From assembly GCF_030068475.1 (NCBI RefSeq), contig NZ_JAQOSP010000146.1:1-40487 (forward strand): a stretch of DNA of 40,487 bases. The letters run 5' to 3'. A program made the translations under genes and the position numbers. Positions 18,189 to 27,407 of the stretch are shown piece by piece. The notes under the pieces are model-generated. The model did no database searches. It saw only the letters and a list, made by a program, of their open reading frames with translations, and had not been told where the DNA came from. Position 1 is the stretch's first letter; the number at the start of each line of letters is the position of its first letter. The DNA is from Roseofilum acuticapitatum BLCC-M154 (GTDB lineage Bacteria; Cyanobacteriota; Cyanobacteriia; Cyanobacteriales; Desertifilaceae).

Positions 18189-18824
18189 TTGCCGGGTGAG
18201 GTGACTTGGAGTTGGTCATTAGTGTTCAATCCTGCTGTTGAGTATCAAAATTATCCGATTTTGGCGGGAGCGGATCATGATGGAACGATTAAGATTTGGG
18301 ATCTTCAAACCGAATGCTTGATGAAGACTCTAAATGGACATGAAAACAAGGTGGAGGCGATCGCATTTAGCCCTGATGGTCAATTCCTGGTCAGTGGTAG
18401 CGATGATTGCACGGTGAAGGTGTGGCAGGTTTCTACGGGAGAATGTATTAGGACTCTGGAGGAACATACCGAAGGGGTTTGGTCGATCGCATGGAGTCCG
18501 AATGGTCAAATCTTAGCCAGTGGTTGCATTCCTGGCGATCGAGGGGCGGTTATCAAGCTCTGGGATGTGCAAAAATGGCAATGCCTGAATACACTAGAGG
18601 GACATGAACATACGGTGCGATCGGTGGCTTTTACTCCGGATAGTCAAACCCTAATTAGTGGTAGCGCTGATTGTACTCTTCGCTTGTGGAATGTTTGGAC
18701 AGGACAATGCTCTAATATCCTCACCATTCCTCGCCCTTATGAAGGCATGAATATTACGAGGATTGGGGGATTAACGGAAATCCAGAAACAGGCTTTAATG
18801 GCGTTGGGAGCGAGGGAAGATTAA
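18189..18824 (+). pseudogene. C-terminal remnant of a large WD40 protein
   Basis: The reading frame encodes four WD blades ending in IKIWD, VKVWQV, IKLWDV and LRLWNV, then a tail with 'PRPYEGMNITRIGGLTE' and 'LMALGARED'. That tail is characteristic of long cyanobacterial NB-ARC/STAND WD40 proteins, which usually have seven or more blades behind a large ATPase. Here there is no N-terminal domain and no credible start: the frame opens inside the metallophosphoesterase gene and only TTG/GTG codons occur before the first blade. It is best read as a 5-prime truncated relic, though translation of a short protein cannot be ruled out. The start given is the approximate onset of similarity. Confidence 0.7.
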
Positions 18825-18885
18825 AATTTTTTGAAAGGATGCGCTATACTGTCCCAAACTGTTGACCAATAGTGGAATTAAGCTG

Positions 18886-19059
18886 ATGTCAGAACAAAGC
18901 TGTCCCGTTTGTGGTGTGAAGATTCAAAAGATGGTGGGCAAAGATCGGGTTTTGTTTTCCTATGGGCCGCCAGCTACCCGCGAACAACTCTGGCAAAAGG
19001 TTTGTCAGCATGTACAAAAACCCAGTTGCATTAATCAAGACCAGGGGAAGATCAATTAA
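18886..19059 (+). CDS. Small putative zinc-binding protein, 57 aa
   Basis: A short protein (MSEQSCPVCGVKIQKM...) with cysteines C6, C9, C40 and C48 and H42, arranged as CxxC near the start and CxH with a further C near the end; this could form a single zinc ribbon. The ATG at 18886 is chosen over 18862, whose extra residues look like leader. The stop codon is created by the first unit of an AATTAAA repeat. No known family is recognised. Confidence 0.65.
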   Translation: MSEQSCPVCGVKIQKMVGKDRVLFSYGPPATREQLWQKVCQHVQKPSCINQDQGKIN

Positions 19060-19081
19060 AAATTAAAAATTAAAAATTAAA
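19054..19081. repeat. AATTAAA heptamer, four copies
   Basis: Four exact tandem copies of AATTAAA sit between two convergent genes. The stop codon of the 57-aa gene (19057-19059) and that of xdhC (19077-19079, minus strand) both lie inside the array. A second four-copy array of the same heptamer is at 34801-34828. Confidence 0.95.
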
Positions 19082-20057
19082 AATGGGTATTGCTTTTTTG
19101 GGATAAAGGTACGCCAGTTCCGCCCCGTTGGACTAAGATTAATTCGGCTGCAATACTGAGGGCAATTTCTGCGGGTGTTAAGGCTCCGATATCGAGTCCA
19201 ATGGGTGCATAAATAGAATTGATTTTTTCTAAGGGAATGGAGTGATCTGCAAGGGATTTTCGGACTTTATTCACCCGTTTTATCGAGCCAATCATGCCAA
19301 TATAGCGATAGGGAATAGGGTTTTCTAGCAGACTTTTGAGGACTTCGAGATCGTAATCATATCCACGGGTGACCATGGCGATATAAAGGGGATGATGATA
19401 GGGCCATTGTTCTAGAACTTGAGAGATGGGATCGATAAAAATAGATAGAGCTGAGGGGAAACGCTCAGAATTGGCCCATTGGGAGCGATCGTCTTGAATG
19501 ATTATTTGAAAGCCTAAAAATGTGGCAATTTGTGCCAGTTTTTCACCCACATGACCTGCACCGATAATGAGTAGCATGGGGGATGGTTCAATTAAGTCTA
19601 TAAATCCTAGTTCTGGGGAAATTTGGGCATCATTTGCGGTGAGAATATGGGGGGATAAACCGGGAGAAAAGGGGATCAATAGACGGACAGAGTAACCCTG
19701 ATTGAGATCATCTAGAATAGCTTGGATGAGGGCGATCGCCGCTTCACCCGACCATTTTGCCACCCACACCTGCATTTGACCCCCACAAACCCCCTCAGTC
19801 ACGCGCTGAACCGCACCGGAAAGGTCGATCGCCACTTTCTGCGGATCTCCCGATGCGAGAACCTGCTCCATGATGCTTAAAACCTTAGCTTCTCCCGCTC
19901 CCCCCCCAATGGTTTCCAAGAGCGTCCCATCTGCACAGAGCGCCATTTTCGCCCCCACTTCCCTGGGAACTGAGCCAATTATTTTGATGACTGTGGCGAT
20001 CGCCACATCTCCCCTTGGCAATAGATTCCGTAACTGTTGATAAAATTGCAGTGACAT
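19077..20057 (-). CDS. XdhC family protein
   Basis: XdhC proteins bind molybdenum cofactor and help mature xanthine dehydrogenase and related enzymes. The N-terminal XdhC/CoxI domain has GSVPREVGAKM (about 28-38) and a VCGGQMQVW motif (about 92-100). The C-terminal Rossmann domain has LLIIGAGHVGEKLAQIA (about 161-177) and VTRGYDYDL. Length of 326 is normal. It is divergent from the amidohydrolase gene with a 46-bp gap and is part of a likely purine degradation locus. The structural xdh subunits are not in the window. Confidence 0.88.
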   Translation of the reverse strand: MSLQFYQQLRNLLPRGDVAIATVIKIIGSVPREVGAKMALCADGTLLETIGGGAGEAKVLSIMEQVLASGDPQKVAIDLSGAVQRVTEGVCGGQMQVWVAKWSGEAAIALIQAILDDLNQGYSVRLLIPFSPGLSPHILTANDAQISPELGFIDLIEPSPMLLIIGAGHVGEKLAQIATFLGFQIIIQDDRSQWANSERFPSALSIFIDPISQVLEQWPYHHPLYIAMVTRGYDYDLEVLKSLLENPIPYRYIGMIGSIKRVNKVRKSLADHSIPLEKINSIYAPIGLDIGALTPAEIALSIAAELILVQRGGTGVPLSQKSNTHF

Positions 20058-20103
20058 CGCTTTCGATCGTTAGCAGTCATCTCAGGATTATATCGCCATT
20101 ATC

Positions 20104-21357
20104 ATGATTGAAGCTCTGCAAATTAACACTCAACGGCTCCAAGATAGCCTAGAAGAACTGGCAAAAATTGGCCAAAACGGCGATCGCACCATTTGTCGTC
20201 TCGCCTTTTCCGACGAAGATCTACAAGCACGCACCCTCGTCCGTCAGTGGATGGAAGAAGCCGGAATGAAAGTGCGAGTCGATAGTGCCGGAAACCTAAG
20301 AGGAACCTATCCCGGAAAACAGCCCCATCTTCCCGTCTTAGCAACCGGTTCCCATCTCGATACTGTCCCCTCTGGAGGCAAATTTGATGGAGCCTTTGGA
20401 GTCGTTGCCGCAATTGAAATTGTTCGGATTTTAAACGACCATCAACACCATCTCAATCATCCCCTAGAAGTCATCGTATTCACCGATGAAGAAACCACCA
20501 TGATTGGGTGCAAAGCCATTTCAGGAACCGCATCTCTTAACCCAAAAGACTATCAAACCAAGGTCAACCTTTCCATCATTGAAGCCTTAGAAAAAATAGG
20601 AGGAAATTGGCACAACTTAACCCAAGCCAAACAAACTCGCCAACACATCGCCGCCTTCATAGAATTGCATGTCGAACAAGGAGCAGTCCTAGAAAAACTA
20701 GGCAAAAAAATTGGCATTGTTCAAGGCATTGTTGGACAACAACGCTATACCCTCACCGTCAAAGGTCAGGCAAACCATGCCGGAACCACCCCCATGAACA
20801 TGCGTCAAGATGCCCTCACTGCCGCCGCTCGCATTGTCCTAGCTGTTGAACACTTAGCCCAATCTGCTCCCGGCGATCCCGTTGCCACCGTGGGCGCATT
20901 TCAAGTATTCCCCAATGCCCCTAATATTATTCCCGGATTAGTTAAGATGACTGTCGATATTCGCGATTTAGATCGGCAAACCATTGACCATTTAGTAGAG
21001 CAATTAAAAACACAACTAGAGCAAATTTCCAGCACTACAGAAACTCAAATTACCCTTGAACCCTTATTAAACACTCAACCCACCTTAGCCTCCCCCAAAA
21101 TTCAACAGCACATCACCACCGTTTGCCAAGAATTAGGATTAACCCATCTCTCCCTACCGAGTCGCGCCAGTCACGATGCTCAAGAATTGGGACGCTGTAC
21201 CGATATGGGGATGATTTTCGTCCCTTCTCAAGGGGGAATTAGCCATTCTGGAGAGGAGTATACCCCCACTCAAGATTGTGTACAAGGGACAATGGTTTTA
21301 TTGCATACGCTGCTAAAATTGGATCGAGAGTATATCGCCAACCTAAATCCGTTATAA
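20104..21357 (+). CDS. M20 family Zn amidohydrolase (AllC/HyuC-like)
   Basis: A dinuclear zinc hydrolase of the M20 amidase branch, 417 residues, which includes allantoate amidohydrolase and N-carbamoyl-L-amino acid hydrolase. Metal ligands lie in TGSHLDTVPSGGKFDGAFG (near 80-98), FTDEETTMIG (near 125-134) and ELHVEQG (near 190). GQANHAGTTPM is the dimerisation/lid signature. Sequence alone does not tell allantoate from N-carbamoyl substrates. Its neighbours (XdhC and an HpxO-like urate hydroxylase) favour a role in ureide breakdown, which is inference. Confidence 0.88.
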   Translation: MIEALQINTQRLQDSLEELAKIGQNGDRTICRLAFSDEDLQARTLVRQWMEEAGMKVRVDSAGNLRGTYPGKQPHLPVLATGSHLDTVPSGGKFDGAFGVVAAIEIVRILNDHQHHLNHPLEVIVFTDEETTMIGCKAISGTASLNPKDYQTKVNLSIIEALEKIGGNWHNLTQAKQTRQHIAAFIELHVEQGAVLEKLGKKIGIVQGIVGQQRYTLTVKGQANHAGTTPMNMRQDALTAAARIVLAVEHLAQSAPGDPVATVGAFQVFPNAPNIIPGLVKMTVDIRDLDRQTIDHLVEQLKTQLEQISSTTETQITLEPLLNTQPTLASPKIQQHITTVCQELGLTHLSLPSRASHDAQELGRCTDMGMIFVPSQGGISHSGEEYTPTQDCVQGTMVLLHTLLKLDREYIANLNPL

Positions 21358-21430
21358 CTGATTGCTCCTCATTCCTCTAACAGCGCGTTGGCCACAGTTT
21401 TAAGCTTGCCAAGCCACTACTGGCTCTTAG

Positions 21431-21454
21431 CCCCCTCTCCCGTGGGAGAGGGGG
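21431..21454. repeat. GC-rich hairpin repeat between amidohydrolase and hpxO-like gene
   Basis: CCCCCTCTCC / GGAGAGGGGG forms a perfect 10-bp stem with a CGTG loop. A related hairpin with the same context ('agcccc...ctcccg...') lies at 34866-34889, so this is a dispersed element rather than a gene-specific site. No T-run follows. Confidence 0.7.
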
Positions 21455-21531
21455 TTGGGGGTGAGGGCTATTCATGTATATAGAGAAAGACGCTAACATA
21501 AACCCATTCCTAGAAAATTTACATCAAAATT

Positions 21532-22695
21532 ATGTATCATCTCAAAGCGATTATTATTGGCGCTGGCATAGGTGGATTAACCACCGGAATTGCTCTCAAA
21601 CAAGCCGGATATGAGATTGAAATTTATGATAAGGTGCGAGAATTTCGGCCAGCCGGTGCAGGCATTTCGTTATGGTCAAATGGGATTAAAGTCCTCAATC
21701 AGTTAGGATTAGGGGAAGAAATTGCTCAAATGGGTGGCAGGATGAATCAGATGGAGTATCGTAGCCATCAGGACAAGCTATTAAATTCGATTGATTTACA
21801 TCCCTTAATTAACGAAGTTGGACAACGCCCCTATCCTGTTGCGCGTACAGATTTACAAGCGTTATTGTTGCAAGCGGTTGGCGAAGAAAATGTCACGCTT
21901 AATTGTAAATGTGTGAAGGTTTCGGAGGAGAAAGATGGGATAACTGCCACATTTGAAGATGGCAGAACTACCCGTGGAGATCTGTTAATTTCTGCTGATG
22001 GCATTCACTCGATTATTCGCCCGGTGGTGACAGGAGAAAGCAGCGAACCTCGATACGCAGGATATGTGAATTGGAATGGTTTAGTGGAGGCGAATCGACA
22101 AGAGATCGATCCGGAATGTTGGGTGATTTATGTGGGAGAAGGTAAACGAGCTTCGATGATGCCTATAGGAAAAGATCGCTTCTATTTTTTCTTTGGCTGT
22201 CCTATGGAGAAAGGGACAGAAGTTGCTCCAGAAAATCGACAACAGGAGTTAGCGGAGATTTTCCAGGAGTGGCCCAGTCCTGTACAAAGATTAATTGAAA
22301 CCCTGAATCCTTTAGAAACGAATCGATTGGAAATTCATGATTTAAATCCCTTAAATACTTTAGTGAAAGGACGGATCGCTTTACTCGGAGATGCGGGTCA
22401 TGCCACTACACCAACTTTAGGTCAAGGCGGTTGTCAAGCGATGGAAGATGCGGCAGTTTTATGCCGCTATTTAGTGACCACAAATGTGAGTGTAGAAGAT
22501 GCTCTGCAACGATATGAACTTGCCCGTAAACCTCGGACATCGGAATTAGTGTTAAAGGCAAGAAAGCGCACGGATACTATTTATGGAAAAGATATGTCCG
22601 TTACTCAAGAATGGTATAAATCTTTAAGTCAGGAATCAGAAAGTGATGTGATTAATGCTTTAGCTAAGGTGATTTTAGCGGGGCCTTTTAATTAA
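21532..22695 (+). CDS. hpxO: FAD-dependent urate hydroxylase-like monooxygenase
   Basis: A class A flavoprotein monooxygenase, 387 residues. The FAD motif is IIGAGIGGLTTGIALK (residues 8-23), the DG motif is LLISADGIHS (near 150) and the second FAD motif is ALLGDAGHATTP (near 283). Several stretches match what I recall of Klebsiella HpxO, which converts urate to 5-hydroxyisourate: 'YAGYVNWNGLVE', 'VGEGKR', 'NRLEIHDLNP' and the tail 'LVLKARKR...GKDM...EWY'. Phenol and salicylate hydroxylase relatives lack most of these. It lies 174 bp after the amidohydrolase, same strand. Substrate should be treated as probable. Confidence 0.8.
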   Translation: MYHLKAIIIGAGIGGLTTGIALKQAGYEIEIYDKVREFRPAGAGISLWSNGIKVLNQLGLGEEIAQMGGRMNQMEYRSHQDKLLNSIDLHPLINEVGQRPYPVARTDLQALLLQAVGEENVTLNCKCVKVSEEKDGITATFEDGRTTRGDLLISADGIHSIIRPVVTGESSEPRYAGYVNWNGLVEANRQEIDPECWVIYVGEGKRASMMPIGKDRFYFFFGCPMEKGTEVAPENRQQELAEIFQEWPSPVQRLIETLNPLETNRLEIHDLNPLNTLVKGRIALLGDAGHATTPTLGQGGCQAMEDAAVLCRYLVTTNVSVEDALQRYELARKPRTSELVLKARKRTDTIYGKDMSVTQEWYKSLSQESESDVINALAKVILAGPFN

Positions 22696-22734
22696 TTATT
22701 GCAGATGGGGAAATGGGGAGATGGAGGAACAAAT

Positions 22735-22975
22735 ACAGCACCTTGCGCGGTAATGAGGTGCAGTAGTAAAAGATCCCCCCTAACCCCCCTTAATAAGGGG
22801 GGAATAAGAAAGTCCCCCTTTTTTAAGGGGGGAATAAGAAAGTCCCCCTTTTTTAAGGGGGGAATAAGAAAGTCCCCCTTTTTTAAGGGGGGAATAAGAA
22901 AGTCCCCTTTTTTAAGGGGGATTTAGGGGGATCAAAGTCTACCGCATAACAGCGAAAACTGCTGTAATGGATAAG
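22735..22975. repeat. Composite repeat with four 30-bp tandem units
   Basis: The 360-bp gap between the hpxO-like gene and groEL2 is mostly repeat. Four copies of a 30-bp unit containing CCCCCTT/AAGGGGG palindromes occupy about 22795-22920; each unit can fold alone. The right edge ('cagcgaaaactgctgtaat') matches, in inverse orientation, the left edge of another copy at 27030-27185. A 75-codon frame through the units (22699-22926) encodes a repeating KSPFFKGGIR peptide and is not counted as a gene. Confidence 0.85.
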
Positions 22976-23007
22976 ATAAAAGCAGCTTGTCCAGAAGAAC
23001 AAGCTGC
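22976..23007 (-). terminator. Terminator of groEL2
   Basis: On the minus strand GCAGCTTGT / ACAAGCTGC form a 9-bp stem with an 8-nt loop and are followed by TTTTATCTTAT. It is about 50 bp past the groEL2 stop. Confidence 0.85.
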
Positions 23008-23055
23008 CCATTCATAAAGCTAGGTGAAATGGATAGGAAAACCTTCCATGGGTAA

Positions 23056-24726
<1,671 letters not shown>

Positions 24727-24740
24727 TTAGGGTTAGGTTT

Positions 24741-24809
24741 ACCTGATATCATTCAGTGATATTAGCACTCTAGTGAAGAGAGTGCTAACCTCTTCCACAT
24801 ATATCAGGT
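24741..24809 (-). promoter_or_regulatory. CIRCE operator nested in a longer inverted repeat
   Basis: TTAGCACTC (24762-24770), a 9-bp spacer, and GAGTGCTAA (24780-24788) match the CIRCE consensus perfectly; HrcA binds CIRCE and represses chaperonin genes. A second inverted pair, ACCTGATAT (24741-24749) and ATATCAGGT (24801-24809), has exactly the same centre (24775), while the 12-bp spacers between the arms are not complementary. On the minus strand TTAGCA and TAATAT, 18 bp apart, could be the promoter, which would overlap the operator. Confidence 0.9.
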
Positions 24810-24870
24810 TTGGGTGAAGTTTCGAGGTAGGGATATCCACACATGGGTGGGGGTGGGAAGATGGGGGGGA

Positions 24871-26043
24871 TTAATCCTGAGCCGATCGCCAGAATTCCAA
24901 AATGGCTGTTGCAGCGCGATCGCATACGCCCGGTTGTCCCAGAGCTTGGCGCATTTGGCTATAACCTTGTAGGGTTTCTTGGCGAATCTGGGGATTTAAT
25001 AACAGCTCTAAAGCACTTTCGCTCAAGGCTTCCGGAGTCGCCTGTTCTTGCAAAAATTCCGGCACAATGGGCTTCATCTCCACCAAATTAGCAGGAGAAA
25101 CATAGGGTAAAGAGAGTTTGACAATATAGCGAGCGATCCAAGCTGTGAGAGCATTTAAGCGATACATGACTACTTGAGGCACATCTAAGAGGGCTAACTC
25201 TAAATTCACCGTACCCGATTTACAAATCGCTAAATCTGCACCAGCTAAAACTTCCTGTACTTGGTCATCCACAAGGGTTGCATTCAGTTTAAAATCGGCG
25301 ATCGCCCTTTCAATCGGTTCTCGAAACTCCGCTAGAGACAAGGGAATCCAAAATTTGACCTCTGGTAACTTCTGCTGAATCTGTTGTGCTGCTGCAAACA
25401 TCACCGGCATTAAATACTTCAACTCTTGACGACGGGAAGCAGGCATTAAGGCGATCGCCTTTTGATCCTCTGGAATACCCAACTTAACACGAGCCTGAGA
25501 GCGGGATGGAAACCCTTGCATCCTGTCAATCAAGGGATGTCCCACCCAATTCACATTCACCTGATGCTCCCCAAAATATCGCGCCTCTTCTGGGAAAATC
25601 GCCAGCAATAAATCCGTAATTTCAGCAACCTTTTGAGTATCCCGTTGATTCTGAGACCAAACCCAGAGCTGAGGAGCAATATAATACACAATCGGCACTT
25701 GAGGTAAATGGCGGCGCAAATACCCCCCAATACTCAAATTCGGCCCCATATAATCAATCAAAATAATCAAATCTGGCGGATTTTGCCGCAAATAGCGCTT
25801 CACTTGCTCCTGAATTTTCAGCGTAGGCAAAACAAAGGGTAGAGCCTCAAAAAGTCCTACAGAACCAATTCCTGTAGTTTGACCGAGCAAGGTTGCCCCC
25901 GCATCAGCCATGCGCTGCCCCCCCAAAGCCAAAATTTCCAGATCTAAACCCTGTTGACGACCCTGACGGTACAAGGCTTCCACCAAAAGAGCGCCTTGCA
26001 AATCGCCTGAAACTTCACCGGTACTGATAAAAATGGTAGCCAT
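24871..26043 (-). CDS. lpxB: Lipid-A-disaccharide synthase
   Basis: Joins UDP-2,3-diacylglucosamine and lipid X to make the lipid A disaccharide core at the inner face of the cytoplasmic membrane. It is a GT19 glycosyltransferase, 390 residues, with the signature N-terminus FISTGEVSGDLQGALL, the stretch LIDYMGPNLSIG, PQLWVWSQ near residue 120 and, in the C-terminal half, the sugar-nucleotide site CKSGTVNLELALLDVPQV. It is the last member of the lpx run but is cut off from lpxA by 1.36 kb of unrelated sequence, so it probably has its own promoter in that insert. It ends 62 bp upstream of the CIRCE region of groEL2. Confidence 0.96.
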   Translation of the reverse strand: MATIFISTGEVSGDLQGALLVEALYRQGRQQGLDLEILALGGQRMADAGATLLGQTTGIGSVGLFEALPFVLPTLKIQEQVKRYLRQNPPDLIILIDYMGPNLSIGGYLRRHLPQVPIVYYIAPQLWVWSQNQRDTQKVAEITDLLLAIFPEEARYFGEHQVNVNWVGHPLIDRMQGFPSRSQARVKLGIPEDQKAIALMPASRRQELKYLMPVMFAAAQQIQQKLPEVKFWIPLSLAEFREPIERAIADFKLNATLVDDQVQEVLAGADLAICKSGTVNLELALLDVPQVVMYRLNALTAWIARYIVKLSLPYVSPANLVEMKPIVPEFLQEQATPEALSESALELLLNPQIRQETLQGYSQMRQALGQPGVCDRAATAILEFWRSAQD

Positions 26044-26108
26044 GGGTAACCGGCTGTAAACTGCTTGTCAAAGCGATAGTATAGAACAAAAGCACTCCAT
26101 CTGGTCAA

Positions 26109-26915
26109 ATGGTTAACCTCACTCAAAAGCAATACAACATCTCTCGAACCCCTAAAAGAGAAGACCTACCCACCATGTACGACTTACCCAGTGAAGAAGT
26201 AGGAGAACCGGGCTTGCCAGACCAATATCATCCCATACAGGCTCAATTGTTAGAGCAAACCTTTCAACCGGCTACCTATTCCCCAGAGCAGGTCTTTTCA
26301 GCCATGGATTTGAATCTCTACTACGATGTAGAGAAGACCAATAGATACAAACGTCCAGACTGGTTTGCAGTAGTAGGAGTATCTCGCTTATATGAACAGA
26401 GAGACTTACGGATGAGTTATGTCGTTTGGCAAGAAGAAGTGAATCCCTTTATGGTGGTAGAACTCTTGTCACCGAGTACCCAACGAGAAGACTTAGGAGA
26501 AATAACTCGTAAAGAGAATGAACCGCCGACCAAATGGCAAGTGTACGAGCAAATTCTACGAGTGCCCTATTATATTGTTTATGAACGAGAACAGGAGAAT
26601 TTTAGAGCGTTTCAATTAGAAGAAAAGGGCTATCGAGAACTAGAGATAAGCAATAATCAGTTATGGTTAGAAGAGTTAGGATTAGGGTTGAGATTGTGGC
26701 AAGGAAGCCATAAAGGAATCGAGCGACGATGGTTGCGGTTTTATGATGCGGCTGGGAATTTAATTCCGACGGAGGCCGAAGAAACTGAGCGGCAACGGCA
26801 GGAGAAAGAACGAGAACGGCAGGAGAAAGAGCAAGCGCAGACTGCATTGCAAGAATTGAGAGATCGGTTGATTGCTATGGGTTTCGATCCTGACAATCTA
26901 CCCAATGATCCTTAA
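26109..26915 (+). CDS. Uma2 family (DUF820) putative endonuclease
   Basis: A PD-(D/E)XK-like protein of the Uma2/DUF820 family, which is greatly expanded in cyanobacteria. Key stretches are RPDWFAVVGV (the Asp of the core), FMVVELLSPSTQREDLG (with the Glu), KWQVYEQ and YYIVYERE. The C-terminal 50 residues form a charged coiled coil (ERQRQEKERERQEKE). A start at 26175 (MYDLPSEE) is possible. It lies on the opposite strand within the lpx gene run and is bordered by repeats, consistent with insertion. The function of this family is unproven. Confidence 0.85.
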   Translation: MVNLTQKQYNISRTPKREDLPTMYDLPSEEVGEPGLPDQYHPIQAQLLEQTFQPATYSPEQVFSAMDLNLYYDVEKTNRYKRPDWFAVVGVSRLYEQRDLRMSYVVWQEEVNPFMVVELLSPSTQREDLGEITRKENEPPTKWQVYEQILRVPYYIVYEREQENFRAFQLEEKGYRELEISNNQLWLEELGLGLRLWQGSHKGIERRWLRFYDAAGNLIPTEAEETERQRQEKERERQEKEQAQTALQELRDRLIAMGFDPDNLPNDP

Positions 26916-26926
26916 TTTTTTAACAA

Positions 26927-27185
26927 TTACAGCAGTTTCCTCTGCTATATGGGACAAGTGACTGTTTTTAATCCTAGCTAGAACAGCTAAACAGCTCTCT
27001 ACTGAGTCTATTCTTTGCTCCCATATCTCCCCATACAGCAGTTTTCGCTGTTATATGGGACATCTTGATCCCCCTAAATCCCCCTTAAAAAGGGGGACTT
27101 TCCTATTCCCCCCTTTTTAAGGGGGGCAAGGGGGGATCTTTTCCTACTGTCCACCGATACAGCGCAAAGCGCTGTAATATCAAGT
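26927..27185. repeat. Dispersed composite repeat, second copy
   Basis: Within the 492-bp gap between the Uma2 gene and lpxA, 'acagcagttttcgctgt' (27035) leads into 'gatccccctaaatccccctt' and CCCCC/GGGGG palindromes. The element ends with 'cagcgcaaagcgctgt' near 27163-27178. It is an inverted and shorter relative of 22735-22975. A partial left edge ('acagcagtttcctctgctatatggg') also appears at about 26934. Confidence 0.8.
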
Positions 27186-27325
27186 CCGATTGTTCATGTC
27201 CGCGAAGCGGAAATACCATGATTAAAAATTTAGGGAGCGAGACGCTCCCACTCCAGCAATATCAAGGGATTATAGGAGTGCGGGCATCTGGCCCCCTTCT
27301 TCACCCTTTATCCGGACTTGATATA
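27185..27325. repeat. Dispersed three-hairpin repeat, copy B
   Basis: Inverted copy of the element at 20-170. TCCGC/GCGGA is at 27199-27211, GGGAGCG/CGCTCCC at 27233-27249 and a G+C hairpin including 'gcgggcatctggccccc' at about 27279-27295. The middle stem has G-C in place of the A-T of copy A, a paired change. The reading frame at 27218-27406 is a by-product. No gene is seen from 27326 to 27407. Confidence 0.8.
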
Positions 27326-27407
27326 ACGGCGCAAAGCACTGTATACCCTGGGCGATGTTATGGAGTACCGTCTCATTTTCATGGGCCCATGTACCACCAC
27401 GGATGAC

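Noticed and set aside
22795-22920. CRISPR-like look of four regular repeats
   Set aside because: There are no unique spacers, the unit is a 30-bp direct tandem and no cas genes are present.
22699-22926. 75-codon frame encoding a repeating KSPFFKGGIR peptide
   Set aside because: It is only the 30-bp hairpin units read in frame; there is no independent evidence for a gene.
27218-27406. 62-codon frame upstream of lpxA
   Set aside because: It lies across the dispersed three-hairpin repeat and has no recognisable protein.
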